A DNA stretch of 64,000 nucleotides, from assembly GCF_039541955.1 (NCBI RefSeq), contig NZ_BAABHF010000042.1, positions 156,561 through 220,560 on the forward strand, written 5' to 3'. The notes under the pieces were generated by a model. That model was not told the origin of the DNA. It did no database searches and saw only the letters and a list, made by a program, of their open reading frames with translations. This document shows positions 6,994-17,013 of this stretch, piece by piece. The position numbers and the translations under genes are program-made. Source of the stretch: Actinoallomurus oryzae (GTDB lineage Bacteria > Actinomycetota > Actinomycetes > Streptosporangiales > Streptosporangiaceae). The first letter of the stretch is position 1, and the number at the start of each line of letters is the position of its first letter.

Positions 6994-8045
6994 GACGCCG
7001 CCAGGCACGCGGTCACCGCCGCGTTGTGGAAGCGCGGCCGGAGCCGGGTGATCGCGTCGGACTCGCGGGTGGGGTGCACGCGGTTGGTGAGCAGCACCAC
7101 GAAGACGTCGAGGACGGGGTCGACCCAGATGCTCGTGCCGGTGAAGCCGGTGTGCCCGTAGGCCGCCGGGGTCAGCAGGTCGCCGCCGCTGCAGCGGTGA
7201 GGGTCGCGGCCCTGCCAGGCGAGCGTCCGGCGCAGCGGGAGCCGGTCGGTCCGCGGCTCGGTCATCACCGCGAGGGTGCGCTCGGCGATGATCCGGCCCG
7301 CCGTTCCCCGGCCGCCCCGGCAGAGGGCCTGGCCGAGGGCGGCGAGGTCGTCCAGCGTTCCGAACAGCCCGGCGTGCGCCGCGACGCCCCCGAGCACCTC
7401 GGCGTTCTCGTCGTGCACCGTGCCCTGCACGACCCGGCCGCGCCACGGGCAGTCCTCCGTGGCGGCCGCCCGCGCGCGGTCGCTCTCGGGCAGCAGGAAG
7501 CGGGTCTCCTTCATGCCCGCGGGCATGGTGACACGCTCGGCGACGAGCGTGTCGAGGGGAGTGCCCGCGGCGCGCTCGGCGATCAGCCCGAGCACGATGA
7601 ACCCGGCGGAGCTGTAGTCCACGGCCGTGCCGGGCGGGGAACGCAGCGGCAGGCGCGGCAGCGCGGCCAACAGCTCCGCGCGGGTCGCGCACCGCCGCCA
7701 CAACGGCTCCTGACCCGGCAGGCCGGAGGTATGGGTCAGCAGCTCGAAGACGGTGAGCTCGGCCTTGTCCGTGCCGGCGTACTCCGGCAGGTGGGCGGCG
7801 ATCGGGTCGTCGAGGGTCAGCGCTCCGGACTCGACCAGGCTCATCACCGCGAGCCCGGCGACCGGCTTGGTCACCGACGCCAGGTCCCAGAGCGTGTCAT
7901 CCCGGACCGGCTCGCCGTCCCACGACAGGGTGCCGAGCGTGCCGCGCTCCACGATGCCGGCGCTGCCGCCGAACGCCCAGGCCGCTCCGGAGAACGTCCG
8001 CTCCGTACGAGCCCGGGCGACGATGCCGGCGGGATCCACCGTCAT
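6990..8045 (-). CDS. Beta-lactamase-family serine hydrolase (D-aminopeptidase/esterase-like)
   Basis: This 351-residue protein has the serine-hydrolase triad motifs: SVTK in DLASVTKPVAG (nucleophile and general base), the Tyr motif in DYSSAGF, and HTG in GHTGFTGT in place of KTG. No signal peptide is seen, so it is cytoplasmic. It is unlikely to be a resistance enzyme and more likely hydrolyses imported D-residue peptides or esters. The ATG at 8045 overlaps the stop of the IclR gene by ATGA, and its own stop overlaps the amidohydrolase start in the same way, so the three are translationally coupled. Confidence 0.87.
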   Translation of the reverse strand: MTVDPAGIVARARTERTFSGAAWAFGGSAGIVERGTLGTLSWDGEPVRDDTLWDLASVTKPVAGLAVMSLVESGALTLDDPIAAHLPEYAGTDKAELTVFELLTHTSGLPGQEPLWRRCATRAELLAALPRLPLRSPPGTAVDYSSAGFIVLGLIAERAAGTPLDTLVAERVTMPAGMKETRFLLPESDRARAAATEDCPWRGRVVQGTVHDENAEVLGGVAAHAGLFGTLDDLAALGQALCRGGRGTAGRIIAERTLAVMTEPRTDRLPLRRTLAWQGRDPHRCSGGDLLTPAAYGHTGFTGTSIWVDPVLDVFVVLLTNRVHPTRESDAITRLRPRFHNAAVTACLAAS

Positions 8046-8806
8046 GAACCGTTCCTTTCCGCGGGCATGCCCAGTGCCGTGGAGATGCGGCGGGCCGCCG
8101 CCACCACCATGGGCCCGAGCAGCCCGACGTCGTCCTCTTTCAGGGTGAACGTGAGGCCGGAGACGCTGATCCCGGCGATGGCGGTGCCGTGCCGGTCGCG
8201 GACCGCGGCACCGACACAGCGGACGTTGCGCTCGTTCTCCTCCTCGTCGACGGCGTACCCGCGTTCGCGCACCTCCGCCAGCGCGGCCAGCAGCAGGTCC
8301 GGCTCGACGATGGTCGCCGGCGTGTGGCTGATCAGCGGGGAGGCCGACGCGATGATGGCGCGGACCTCCTCGTCGGGGAGGCCGGCGAGCAGTGCCTTGC
8401 CGATGGCCGTGCAGTGCAGCGCGACCTGCATGCCGACCTTCGACGCCATGCAGTACGGCTCCTGGGACTCGACCTTGGCCAGGTACACCGCGACCGTGCC
8501 GCTCCGTACCGCGAAGTGAACGGTGTGCCCGGTCTGGCGCTGCAGGTTCTCCAGGATGGGCCGGGCCACGGCGCCGAGGTCGCGGTCGGCCAGGGCGGAG
8601 CCGGCCAGGGCGAGAAGCGCCGGTCCGGACGCGTACGCGCCGTCGCCGCTGGTGACCGCGTACCCCTCCGCGGCGAGGATCTGCAGGATGCGGTGGGCCG
8701 TCGTCTTGTTGATGCCCGTTCGCTCCGCGATGTCGGCGAGCCGCCGCGGTTGGTCGGGGCTGGAGAGGGCGCGCAGGACCGCGAGTGTCTTCTCCACCGA
8801 GTTCAT
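8042..8806 (-). CDS. IclR-family transcriptional regulator
   Basis: This 254-residue protein has an N-terminal winged helix-turn-helix (about 1-70, with RLADIAERTGINKTTAHRIL) and a C-terminal IclR effector domain (about 80-250). It is the first gene of an operon with two hydrolases and is divergent from the peptide importer genes. It therefore probably controls both directions by binding the palindromes in the 160-bp gap. The ligand is likely a metabolite of the imported compound. The start at 8806 is well placed at the HTH boundary. Confidence 0.92.
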   Translation of the reverse strand: MNSVEKTLAVLRALSSPDQPRRLADIAERTGINKTTAHRILQILAAEGYAVTSGDGAYASGPALLALAGSALADRDLGAVARPILENLQRQTGHTVHFAVRSGTVAVYLAKVESQEPYCMASKVGMQVALHCTAIGKALLAGLPDEEVRAIIASASPLISHTPATIVEPDLLLAALAEVRERGYAVDEEENERNVRCVGAAVRDRHGTAIAGISVSGLTFTLKEDDVGLLGPMVVAAARRISTALGMPAERNGS

Positions 8807-8838
8807 TCACGCACCTAAAGGGTTGACCGGCCGGACCG

Positions 8839-8888
8839 ATATGCGGCATATTCAACCATACGACACGGCGTTTCACAATACGAAACGC
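8839..8888. promoter_or_regulatory. Two palindromes between the IclR operon and the peptide importer operon
   Basis: Two perfect inverted repeats lie in the divergent gap: ATATGC-g-GCATAT at 8839-8851, and GCGTTTC-N7-GAAACGC at 8868-8888. The second has the TTTC/GAAA layout seen in several IclR-family operators. One site lies nearer each gene. They are the best candidates for IclR binding, and control of both operons is inferred. Confidence 0.6.
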
Positions 8889-8967
8889 AAAAGACTGTTC
8901 GCCCCCTATTCGTCACCCCTGTCCCCTGGGCGCGGCGCTGCGGGAGTTACGAGGAAGGCAGCGAGAC

Positions 8968-10521
8968 GTGACCGAACGCATCACGATGGGCCGCCGTGAT
9001 CTGCTGAGATTCGGCGGGCTGGCGGTCGCCGGGATATCCATGCCGGGCCTGCTGACGGCGTGCAAGGCCGGCGGCAACCCCGCGGGCAAGGCGGGCAACG
9101 TCCTGCGCGTGTCCCAGCCGGCCGACGCGACCACGCTGGACCCGCAGAAGCAGGGCGATCTGCCCTCGATGAACGTCCTGATCAACATCTTCGACACGCT
9201 GACCGTGCGCGACGTGAACGACCGCCTGGTCGGGGGCATCGCCGAGCGCTGGGAGTCGGTGTCGCCGACGACCTGGCGCTTCCACCTGCGCAGCGGGGTG
9301 ACCTTCCACAACGGCGAGCCGTGCGACGCCGCCGCGGTGGCCTACAGCATCCAGCGCCTGGTCGACCCGGCGACGAAGTCCCCGATCGTCGAGCTGCGGT
9401 TCGTCACCAAGGCCAAGGTCGTCGACGAGCGGACGGTCGACGTGATCACCAGCCGGCCGGACCCGATCCTGCCGCAGAAGGTGTCGCTGTTCGGCGGCGT
9501 CATCGTGCCGCCCAAGTACATCAAGGAGAAGGGCGACGCCGCCTTCGCCGCGAGCCCCGTGGGCACCGGACCGTACGTCTTCCAGTCCTGGCAGCGCGAC
9601 AACCAGATCGTGCTGAAGGCCAACCCGAAGTACTGGGGCGGTAAGCCGGCGGTCGAACAGGTCACCTTCAAGGTGATGCCGGACGCCGCCGCGTCGCTGG
9701 CCTCGTTGCAGTCCGGTGACGTGGACATCGTCTCCCAGCTCAGCCCCGACGCGGCGCAGCAGCTCGGGAACGGCCCCGATCTGAAGGTCGTGACCTCGCC
9801 CGGAATCCGCACGTTCTTCGTGTCCATCGACACCCTGAGCGGCGGTCCGCTGGGCAAGAAGGAGGTCCGCCAGGCGCTCAACATGGCGCTCGACGTGCCC
9901 ACGCTCATCAAGTCCGTGCTGAACGGCGCCGGGCAGCAGACCCCCACGCTGATCCCGCACCAGTCGTTCGGCTACGACCCCTCGATCCAGGCGTTCCCGT
10001 ACGACCTGGCCAAGGCCAAGACCCTCCTCGCGCAGGCCGGCTACCCGAACGGTTTCACGACCAAGCTGACGGCCTCCGCGGTCGACAAGGACATGGCGCA
10101 GGCCATCTCGGGCCAGCTCGCCAAGATCGGCGTGAAGGCGACCGTGTCGATCATGGACGCCGCGAGCTTCAAGCAGCGGCTGGTCTCCTCGAACAAGCAG
10201 GCCCTCGGCCCGATGTACTTCACCGGCAACACCGGATGGACGATGGACGCCGAGAGCAACCTGCAGTCGTTCATCCGGCACGACCGCCGGCAGAGCCGCT
10301 GGAACAATTCACAGGCGGACAAGCTCATCGACACCGAAGAGGGTTCGGTCGACTCCGCGACCCGTAAGAAGGCCTTCACCAAGCTCCAGCAGCTGCTGGT
10401 GGACGAGGCGCCCTTCCTGTTCCTCTACCAGGCCAGCGGCCTGTTCGCGGTCAACGACCGGGTCCAGTGGAAGACGAACTCGAACGGGACACTCGCCATG
10501 GCGAGCGCGAAGCTGACATGA
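8968..10521 (+). CDS. Peptide ABC transporter substrate-binding lipoprotein
   Basis: This 517-residue protein belongs to SBP family 5 (DppA/OppA/NikA). The N-terminus has a twin-arginine motif (MGRRDLLRFGG) followed by a hydrophobic stretch and the lipobox LLTAC, with Cys32 as the lipid-modified residue. It should therefore cross by Tat and be anchored outside the membrane. The core has the usual DATTLDPQ and FHNGEPCDAAAV blocks. GTG start with a GAGGAAGG ribosome site. It is the first gene of the operon, and its stop overlaps the permease start by ATGA. Cargo is probably a peptide or acyl-amino acid, given the linked hydrolases. Confidence 0.93.
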   Translation: MTERITMGRRDLLRFGGLAVAGISMPGLLTACKAGGNPAGKAGNVLRVSQPADATTLDPQKQGDLPSMNVLINIFDTLTVRDVNDRLVGGIAERWESVSPTTWRFHLRSGVTFHNGEPCDAAAVAYSIQRLVDPATKSPIVELRFVTKAKVVDERTVDVITSRPDPILPQKVSLFGGVIVPPKYIKEKGDAAFAASPVGTGPYVFQSWQRDNQIVLKANPKYWGGKPAVEQVTFKVMPDAAASLASLQSGDVDIVSQLSPDAAQQLGNGPDLKVVTSPGIRTFFVSIDTLSGGPLGKKEVRQALNMALDVPTLIKSVLNGAGQQTPTLIPHQSFGYDPSIQAFPYDLAKAKTLLAQAGYPNGFTTKLTASAVDKDMAQAISGQLAKIGVKATVSIMDAASFKQRLVSSNKQALGPMYFTGNTGWTMDAESNLQSFIRHDRRQSRWNNSQADKLIDTEEGSVDSATRKKAFTKLQQLLVDEAPFLFLYQASGLFAVNDRVQWKTNSNGTLAMASAKLT

Positions 10522-11498
10522 GCGGTGACCTGACGGCCCGATCCGGTGCGCTGACGCTGCCCCGGATCGGGGACCGCGCGCTCTGGTCCTTCGTCGGCCG
10601 GCGGATCGGCCATGCGGTGCTCGTGCTGTTCTGCGTCGCGACCGTGTCGTTCTTCCTCGTCCGGATCTCCGGCGACCCCGTACGCCAGATGCTCCCGCCC
10701 GACGCCACGGCGGCGCAGGAGGCGGCGCTGCGCGCCCAGCTGGGCCTCGACCGGCCGTTGCTCGGCCAGTACGTCTCCTACATGACCGGCCTGCTGCACC
10801 TGGATCTGGGCCAGTCGCTGTTCTTCCACCGTCCGGCGTTCGACGTGATCGCCGAGCGGCTGCCCGCCACCATCACCCTGGCGGCGGGCGCGCTGGTGGT
10901 GGTGCTCCTGGTGGCGATCCCGGCCGGCATCGTGTCCGCCCTGCGGCGCGGCACCGCGACGGACACCACGGTGATGGCGGCCGTCCTCGTCGGCCAGTCG
11001 ACACCGGCGTTCTTCGTCGGGATCCTGCTCATCCTGGTCTTCGCGGTGAACCTCCAGGTGCTGCCCGCGTCGGGGATGGGGGGAATCGAGAACCTCGTGC
11101 TCCCGGCCATCACCCTCGGGCTGTACTCGATCGCGATGATCGCCCGGCTGTTGCGGTCGTCGCTGGTGGACGTGCTGGGTGAGGACTACATCCGTACGGC
11201 ACGCGCCAAGGGCCTGACCGGATGGCAGATCGTGACCGCGCACGGGCTGCGGAACGCCTCCCTCCCCGTGGTCACGGTCGCCGGCCTCGAGATCGGCAAC
11301 CTCCTCGGCGGAGCGATTCTCACCGAGCAGGTCTTCGCCTGGCCTGGTGTCGGACGGCTGACCGTCGAGGCCGTCACCTACCGCGACTACCCCCTGATGC
11401 AGGCGACCGTGCTCTTTTTGGCCACGGTGTTCGTGGTCGTGAACCTGCTGGTCGATCTGTCCTATGCCGCCCTCGACCCTCGAGTGAGGCTGAGCTGA
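10518..11498 (+). CDS. Peptide ABC transporter permease, DppB type
   Basis: This 326-residue inner-membrane protein of the DppB/OppB family has an N-terminal membrane helix followed by a five-helix permease domain. The cytoplasmic EAA-type loop is visible in DYIRTARAKGLTGWQIVTAH, which docks on the ATPase. The start is taken as the ATG at 10518 that overlaps the preceding stop; an upstream in-frame ATG at 10467 would lie inside the binding-protein gene. It heterodimerises with the next gene product. Confidence 0.92.
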   Translation: MSGDLTARSGALTLPRIGDRALWSFVGRRIGHAVLVLFCVATVSFFLVRISGDPVRQMLPPDATAAQEAALRAQLGLDRPLLGQYVSYMTGLLHLDLGQSLFFHRPAFDVIAERLPATITLAAGALVVVLLVAIPAGIVSALRRGTATDTTVMAAVLVGQSTPAFFVGILLILVFAVNLQVLPASGMGGIENLVLPAITLGLYSIAMIARLLRSSLVDVLGEDYIRTARAKGLTGWQIVTAHGLRNASLPVVTVAGLEIGNLLGGAILTEQVFAWPGVGRLTVEAVTYRDYPLMQATVLFLATVFVVVNLLVDLSYAALDPRVRLS

Positions 11499-12409
11499 TG
11501 ACCACTGCGACGGCCGGGCGGGCCTCCGCCCCGGCGCGGCCCGCCCCGAACACGATGCGGCACGCCATCCGGCGTGCGCTGCGCCGCAACCACGCCGCCA
11601 AGGTGGCGATCGGCGTGCTGACCCTGGTCGTGGTCGTCGGGGTGTTCGCACCGCTGATCGCGCCGCACGACCCGAACGCCCAGAACCTCACGCTCAAGCT
11701 CCGTCCGCCGTTCTGGTCGGCCGGGCACGAGCCCGGATATCCGCTCGGCACCGACATGCTCGGCCGCGACGTGCTGAGCCGGGTCCTGTACGGCACCCGG
11801 ATCTCGCTGCTGGTCGGCGTCGCCTCGACGCTGCTGTCCGGTGTCGTCGGCACCGCGATCGGCCTCATCAGCGGCTACTACCGCGGATGGCGCGACCAGG
11901 TGTTCATGCGGCTCGCCGACATCCAGCTCGCCTTCCCCACGATCCTGCTCGCGCTGGCGATCATCGCCGTGCTCGGCCCGAGCCTCTGGTTCGTCATCCT
12001 CGTCCTCGGCCTGACCGGCTGGGTCTCCTACGCTCGCGTCGTCCGCGCCGAGGTGCTGTCGCTGCGATCGCGGGAGTTCGTGGTGGCGGCCCGGGCGATC
12101 GGCGACAGCGACCGGCAGATCATGACCCGTCATCTTCTGCCGAACATCGTCGCTCCGCTGGTCACCATCGGTACCCTGCAGGTCGCCGCGATGATCATCG
12201 CGGAGGCGTCGCTGGGTTACCTCGGGCTCGGCGTGCCACCCAGCATCCCGACCTGGGGCGGCATGCTGTCCGAGGGTCAGCTCTACCTGCGCAGCGCCTG
12301 GTGGATCGCGGTCTTCAGCGGAGCGGCGATCATGCTCACGACACTCTCGATCAACGTAACCGGCGACATGCTCCGGGACGTCGCCGACCCGAAGGCGTAC
12401 ACGAAATGA
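11498..12409 (+). CDS. Peptide ABC transporter permease, DppC type
   Basis: This 303-residue DppC/OppC-family permease has a basic, Ala-rich cytoplasmic N-tail (about 1-35), the first membrane helix (VAIGVLTLVVVVGVFAPLIA) and then the permease domain. The EAA-type loop is EFVVAARAIGDSDRQIMTRH. The ATG shares one base with the preceding stop (TGATG). Its own stop overlaps the next ATG by ATGA, so translation is coupled along the operon. Confidence 0.92.
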   Translation: MTTATAGRASAPARPAPNTMRHAIRRALRRNHAAKVAIGVLTLVVVVGVFAPLIAPHDPNAQNLTLKLRPPFWSAGHEPGYPLGTDMLGRDVLSRVLYGTRISLLVGVASTLLSGVVGTAIGLISGYYRGWRDQVFMRLADIQLAFPTILLALAIIAVLGPSLWFVILVLGLTGWVSYARVVRAEVLSLRSREFVVAARAIGDSDRQIMTRHLLPNIVAPLVTIGTLQVAAMIIAEASLGYLGLGVPPSIPTWGGMLSEGQLYLRSAWWIAVFSGAAIMLTTLSINVTGDMLRDVADPKAYTK

Positions 12410-13659
12410 ACCTCGCGTCCCACTATGTCTGCGACGACTGCCATGCGCGTACGCCGCTGGACACTCCGGCTCTGCTGTGCACCGCGTGCGGTGGACTGTT
12501 GGAGATCGAATACGACCTGACGCGCGCCTCGCGCGAGATGCTCACCCGCGCGGCCGGCCGCCGCGACATCGGCCTGTGGCGCTGGGCGGACCTGCTCCCG
12601 GTGGCCGACGGCACGGAGCCGCTGTACCTGGGCGAGGGGGACACCCCCCTGCTGACCACCCGGGTGCTCGGCGACCGCCTCGGGATCCCGAAGCTGCGCG
12701 TCAAGAACGACACGTTGATGCCGACCGGCAGCTTCAAGGACCGCGGGTTCGCCGTCGCGGTCGGCTTCGCCCGTTCCATCGGGGTCAGAGAGGCGTTCAC
12801 CTACAGTTCGGGCAATGCCGGCGCGTCCTTCGCGACCTACGCGGCCCGCGCCGGGATCGACGCCACGGTCCTCGTCGAGGACGTCGCCAACCCGACGAAG
12901 GTCGCGGCGATCAGCCTGTACGGCGCCCGGGTGCTGCGGCTCCACTACCGCTCCAGCCTGGAGATCTTCGCCGGTGTCAGTGCGCTCGCCGACGCGGGCT
13001 TCTACTCGTTCGTCAACTTCATCAACCCGGTCCGGCACGAGGGGATGAAGACGTACGCCTACGAGATCTGCGAGGCGCTCGGCTGGCGGGCCCCGGACGT
13101 GATGGTGCACCCGGTCGGCACGGGCGGTGGCCTGTGGGGCGCGTGGAAGGGCTTCCGCGAGCTGCGGCGCATGGGCGTCATCGACCGGCTGCCGCGCATG
13201 ATCGGTGTCCAGCCCTCCGCCTCGGCCCCGATCGTGCGGGCCTTCGCCGAGGGGCGGCCCATCGCCGGTGCGCACGGCGACGCGACGCGGACCGTCGCAC
13301 AGAGCATCGCCGGCGACGCGCCGATCCAGGGCGGGGCGCGCGTCCTGCGCGCCATCTACGAGTCCGGCGGCCGGGCGATCGCGGTCGACGACGGCGAGCT
13401 GTTCGAGGCGATGCGGCTGCTCGGCGCCGAGGGCGTGACGGCCGAGCCGTCGGCGGCGGCGTCGGTCGCCGCGCTGCTCCGGGCCCGCGCCCGGGGCTGG
13501 GTGGCGGAGGACGACGTGGTCGTCGCGGTGGTCACCGGCTCGGGACAGAAGCAGCCCGACGCGCTGGAGCGCGCGGCGCCGCCGCCCGCCGGCGACGTCC
13601 GCGCCGACCCGGACGAGCTGCTCGCCCTGTTCGGCGCCCCGGTGAGGAGCGGCGGATGA
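12406..13659 (+). CDS. PLP-dependent threonine synthase-like lyase
   Basis: This 417-residue fold-type II PLP enzyme has an N-terminal zinc-ribbon-like segment (Cys9, Cys12, Cys25, Cys28). The PLP lysine is Lys111 in PTGSFKDRG, with the phosphate/cofactor loop SSGNAGAS near 130 and GTGGG near 240. It resembles threonine synthase, but its place between an importer and an M20 hydrolase, with RidA in the same operon, argues for a catabolic beta- or gamma-elimination or ammonia-lyase role. Elimination would give an enamine/imine that RidA hydrolyses. Threonine biosynthesis is the alternative; no hom or thrB is nearby. Confidence 0.85.
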   Translation: MNLASHYVCDDCHARTPLDTPALLCTACGGLLEIEYDLTRASREMLTRAAGRRDIGLWRWADLLPVADGTEPLYLGEGDTPLLTTRVLGDRLGIPKLRVKNDTLMPTGSFKDRGFAVAVGFARSIGVREAFTYSSGNAGASFATYAARAGIDATVLVEDVANPTKVAAISLYGARVLRLHYRSSLEIFAGVSALADAGFYSFVNFINPVRHEGMKTYAYEICEALGWRAPDVMVHPVGTGGGLWGAWKGFRELRRMGVIDRLPRMIGVQPSASAPIVRAFAEGRPIAGAHGDATRTVAQSIAGDAPIQGGARVLRAIYESGGRAIAVDDGELFEAMRLLGAEGVTAEPSAAASVAALLRARARGWVAEDDVVVAVVTGSGQKQPDALERAAPPPAGDVRADPDELLALFGAPVRSGG

Positions 13660-14812
13660 GCGCCGGCGCGACGGTGATCGAGCGCCTGGCGGCGTGCGTC
13701 GCGCTGCCCAGCCCCACCCCGCCGGGCGACGTGACCCGGGTCGCCGACTGGGTGGCCGCCTGGGCGGCCGGCTTCGGCGCCTCGGTGACCCGCCAGCACG
13801 TCACCCCGGTCGCGGACAACGTCCTCGCCCGCCTCCGCTTCGGCGACGGGCCGCGCCTGGTGTTCAACAGCCATTTGGACGTGGTCGACCCGTCGTCGCA
13901 GGACTGGGCGACGCCGCCGTACGAGCCGATCGTCCGGGACGGGCACATGATCGGACGGGGCACCTGCGACGCGAAGGGCAGCCTCGTCGCCATGCTCTGC
14001 GCCATGGAACGGCTCGCCGCCCGGCCGTCCGGGCTGACCGGCGAGATCCTGCTCACCGCCGTCATGGGCGAGGAGGCCGGCGGGCTCGGCAGCGCGCACC
14101 TGGTGGCCCAGGGGCTACGGGCGGACGCGGCCGTGGTCGGCGAGCCGACCGGGCTGACGATCGCGCGGGCGCACAAGGGCACGTACATGAAGCGCCTGCG
14201 GTTCCGCGGCCGGGCGGCGCACAGCGCCTCGCCGTGGCTCGGCCGGAACGCCGTCGCCGACGCGGCGGCGTTCGTGACCGCCTGCGAGGAGGAGACCGCG
14301 CGGCTCACCGCCTTTGCGCACGAGGCGCTCGGCCCGGCCACCATGACCGTGACGATCCTGTCCGGAGGTGCCCTCCAGAACACCGTCCCGGATGAGGCGA
14401 CGCTCATCGTCGACCGGCGGCTCGTCCCCGGTGAGACGCACGACGACTGCGACCGGCGGCTCGCGGCGATGCTGGACGACCTGCGGGCCGCCAGGCCGGG
14501 GATGGACGTGGCCGAGCCGGAGGTCGTCGTGGCGACCGTCCCGTCCGAGACGGCGTCCGGCGAGCCCGTGGTGGCCGCCGCGCTCGCCGCGCTCGGCGAC
14601 GCGGGACGGACCGCCGACCGGGCGACCGGCTTCAACGCCGGATGTGACATGAGCAAGCTCGTCGGCGCCGGCATCCCGACGGTGATCTGCGGCCCGGGAA
14701 GCCTGGCGCAGGCACACCGGCCGGATGAGTCCGTGCCGCTCGACGAGCTCGTGGACGCCGTCGACGTCTACGAGGGAATCGCCCGCCGCCTGCTGGCCCG
14801 TACACGGGAAGG

Positions 14813-14816
<4 letters not shown>
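13656..14816 (+). CDS. M20-family metallo-hydrolase (ArgE/DapE/acetylornithine deacetylase-like)
   Basis: This 386-residue dizinc hydrolase has the family ligands and catalytic residues: His and Asp in NSHLDVVDP, the bridging Asp in GRGTCDAKGS, the Glu pair in VMGEEAGG, Glu in VGEPTG and a C-terminal His in QAHRPDE. A dimerisation lid domain occupies the middle (about 170-285). It removes an N-acyl group or splits a dipeptide. It overlaps both neighbours by four bases. With the importer and PLP lyase it fits a route from an acylated or peptidyl amino acid to a keto acid. Confidence 0.9.
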
Positions 14817-15840
<1,024 letters not shown>

Positions 15841-15844
<4 letters not shown>

Positions 15845-15977
15845 CCGAGCGAAGCGAGGGAATCAAAAGGCGCGCCCCTGTGGTCACACCCCCCGACGAA
15901 GGAGGGCTCATGACCGAGCGAAGCGAGGGAATCAAAAGGCGCGCCCCTGTGGTCACACCCCCGGCGAAGGAGGGCTC
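15841..15977 (+). repeat. Tandem start-codon cassette, copies of 69 and 68 nt
   Basis: Two head-to-tail units at 15841-15909 and 15910-15977 are identical except for a few bases near the 3' end (CCCCCCGACGAAGG against CCCCCGGCGAAGG). Each unit begins ATGACCGAGCGAAGCGAGGG and ends with a strong Shine-Dalgarno set for the next ATG. The downstream gene itself starts ATGACCGA, so the unit looks like a duplicated gene start. Diverged copies with the same combined length of 137 nt lie at 35332-35468. Confidence 0.85.
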
Positions 15978-15981
15978 ATGA
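15841..15981 (+). CDS. 46-codon tandem-repeat mini-ORF between the two ATPase genes
   Basis: The ATG at 15841 overlaps the dppD-type stop (ATGA) and the TGA at 15981 overlaps the dppF-type ATG (ATGA). The mini-ORF therefore sits exactly in the coupling chain. The peptide is a near-perfect duplication: MTERSEGIKRRAPVVTPP plus DEGGL, then the same 18 residues plus AKEGS. Each copy ends in a GAAGGAGGGCTC ribosome site placed for the next ATG. The second copy is 68 nt rather than 69, which throws its frame out of register with the downstream gene. Whether the peptide matters or only the coupling is unknown. A related pair occurs at 35332. Confidence 0.6.
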
Positions 15982-17003
15982 CCGAAAAGCCGCTGCTGTC
16001 GTTGCGTGGGGTCCGCAAGGAGTTCGCCGGGCGCGGGATGGGGCACCCGGGGGCGACGGTCCTCGCCGTCGACGACGTCTCGCTGGACGTTCACGCGGGT
16101 GAGACGCTCGGCCTGGTCGGGGAGTCCGGGTGCGGCAAGACGACGCTCGCCCGGCTCATCCTGCGTCTCATCGACGCGACCGCCGGCGAGATCCGGTTCG
16201 ACGGGCGGGACCTGCTGAAGCTGTCGCAGCGCGAGATGCTGTCGGTGCGCCAGGACCTCCAGGTGGTCCTCCAGGACCCCTACGCCAGCCTGAACCCGCG
16301 GATGCGCGTCGGAGAGATCATCGCCGAACCCCTGATAACCCATCACAAGGTGCCCCGGGGCCGGCGTGGCCGCGCCGCCGCCCGCGAACGCGTCGAGGAA
16401 CTCCTGGACGACGTCGGCCTGGACGCCTCGGTCCAGGACCGGTACCCGCACGAGTTCTCCGGGGGGCAGCGGCAGCGGATCGGCATCGCCCGCGCGCTGG
16501 CGCTCGAACCGAAACTGGTGATCTGCGACGAGCCGACGAGTGCCCTGGACGTGTCCATCCAGGCACAGATCACCAACCTGCTGAGGCGACTCCAGCGCGA
16601 GCGTGGCCTGACGTACGTGTACGTCTCCCACGATCTGTCGATGATGCGGCAGATGGCCGACCGGGTGGCGGTGATGAACCTCGGCCGCATCGTCGAGCTG
16701 GCCGGCACCGAGGAGCTGTTCACCAGCCCGCGGCACCCGTACTCGCACTCCCTGCTGTCGGCGGCGCCGATCGCCGACCCGAAGGCCGAGCGGACGCGGC
16801 GCCGCATCGTGCTGCACGGTGAGGCGCCCTCGCCCGCCGATCCTCCGTCCGGGTGCGTCTTCCGCACACGCTGCCCGATCGCCCGCGACGAATGCGCCCG
16901 GACCCGCCCGCCGCTGGTCGACCACGACGTGCCCGGACATTCGGTGGCATGTCTCTACCCGGTCCGCGCGGCGGCGGACCTGCTGAACACGACGACGAGC
17001 TGA
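15978..17003 (+). CDS. Peptide ABC transporter ATPase, DppF/OppF type
   Basis: This 341-residue ATPase has Walker A GESGCGKTT, signature FSGGQRQRIG, Walker B LVICDEPTSALD and switch His in VSHDLS, plus the DppF-type C-terminal extension with CVFRTRCPIA. It pairs with the DppD-type ATPase to drive the importer. The ATG at 15978 lies 6 nt after the GAAGGAGG supplied by the second repeat unit, so expression of this gene depends on the cassette. Confidence 0.93.
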   Translation: MTEKPLLSLRGVRKEFAGRGMGHPGATVLAVDDVSLDVHAGETLGLVGESGCGKTTLARLILRLIDATAGEIRFDGRDLLKLSQREMLSVRQDLQVVLQDPYASLNPRMRVGEIIAEPLITHHKVPRGRRGRAAARERVEELLDDVGLDASVQDRYPHEFSGGQRQRIGIARALALEPKLVICDEPTSALDVSIQAQITNLLRRLQRERGLTYVYVSHDLSMMRQMADRVAVMNLGRIVELAGTEELFTSPRHPYSHSLLSAAPIADPKAERTRRRIVLHGEAPSPADPPSGCVFRTRCPIARDECARTRPPLVDHDVPGHSVACLYPVRAAADLLNTTTS

Positions 17004-17013
17004 AGGAGCACCG

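Noticed and set aside
5448..7701. Long alternative frames around the amidohydrolase and serine hydrolase genes
   Set aside because: These are GC-frame shadows; the chosen starts at 6993 and 8045 are supported by exact ATGA overlaps.
6990..8045. Beta-lactamase conferring drug resistance
   Set aside because: There is no signal peptide and HTG replaces KTG; the operon is catabolic, so a peptidase or esterase role fits better.
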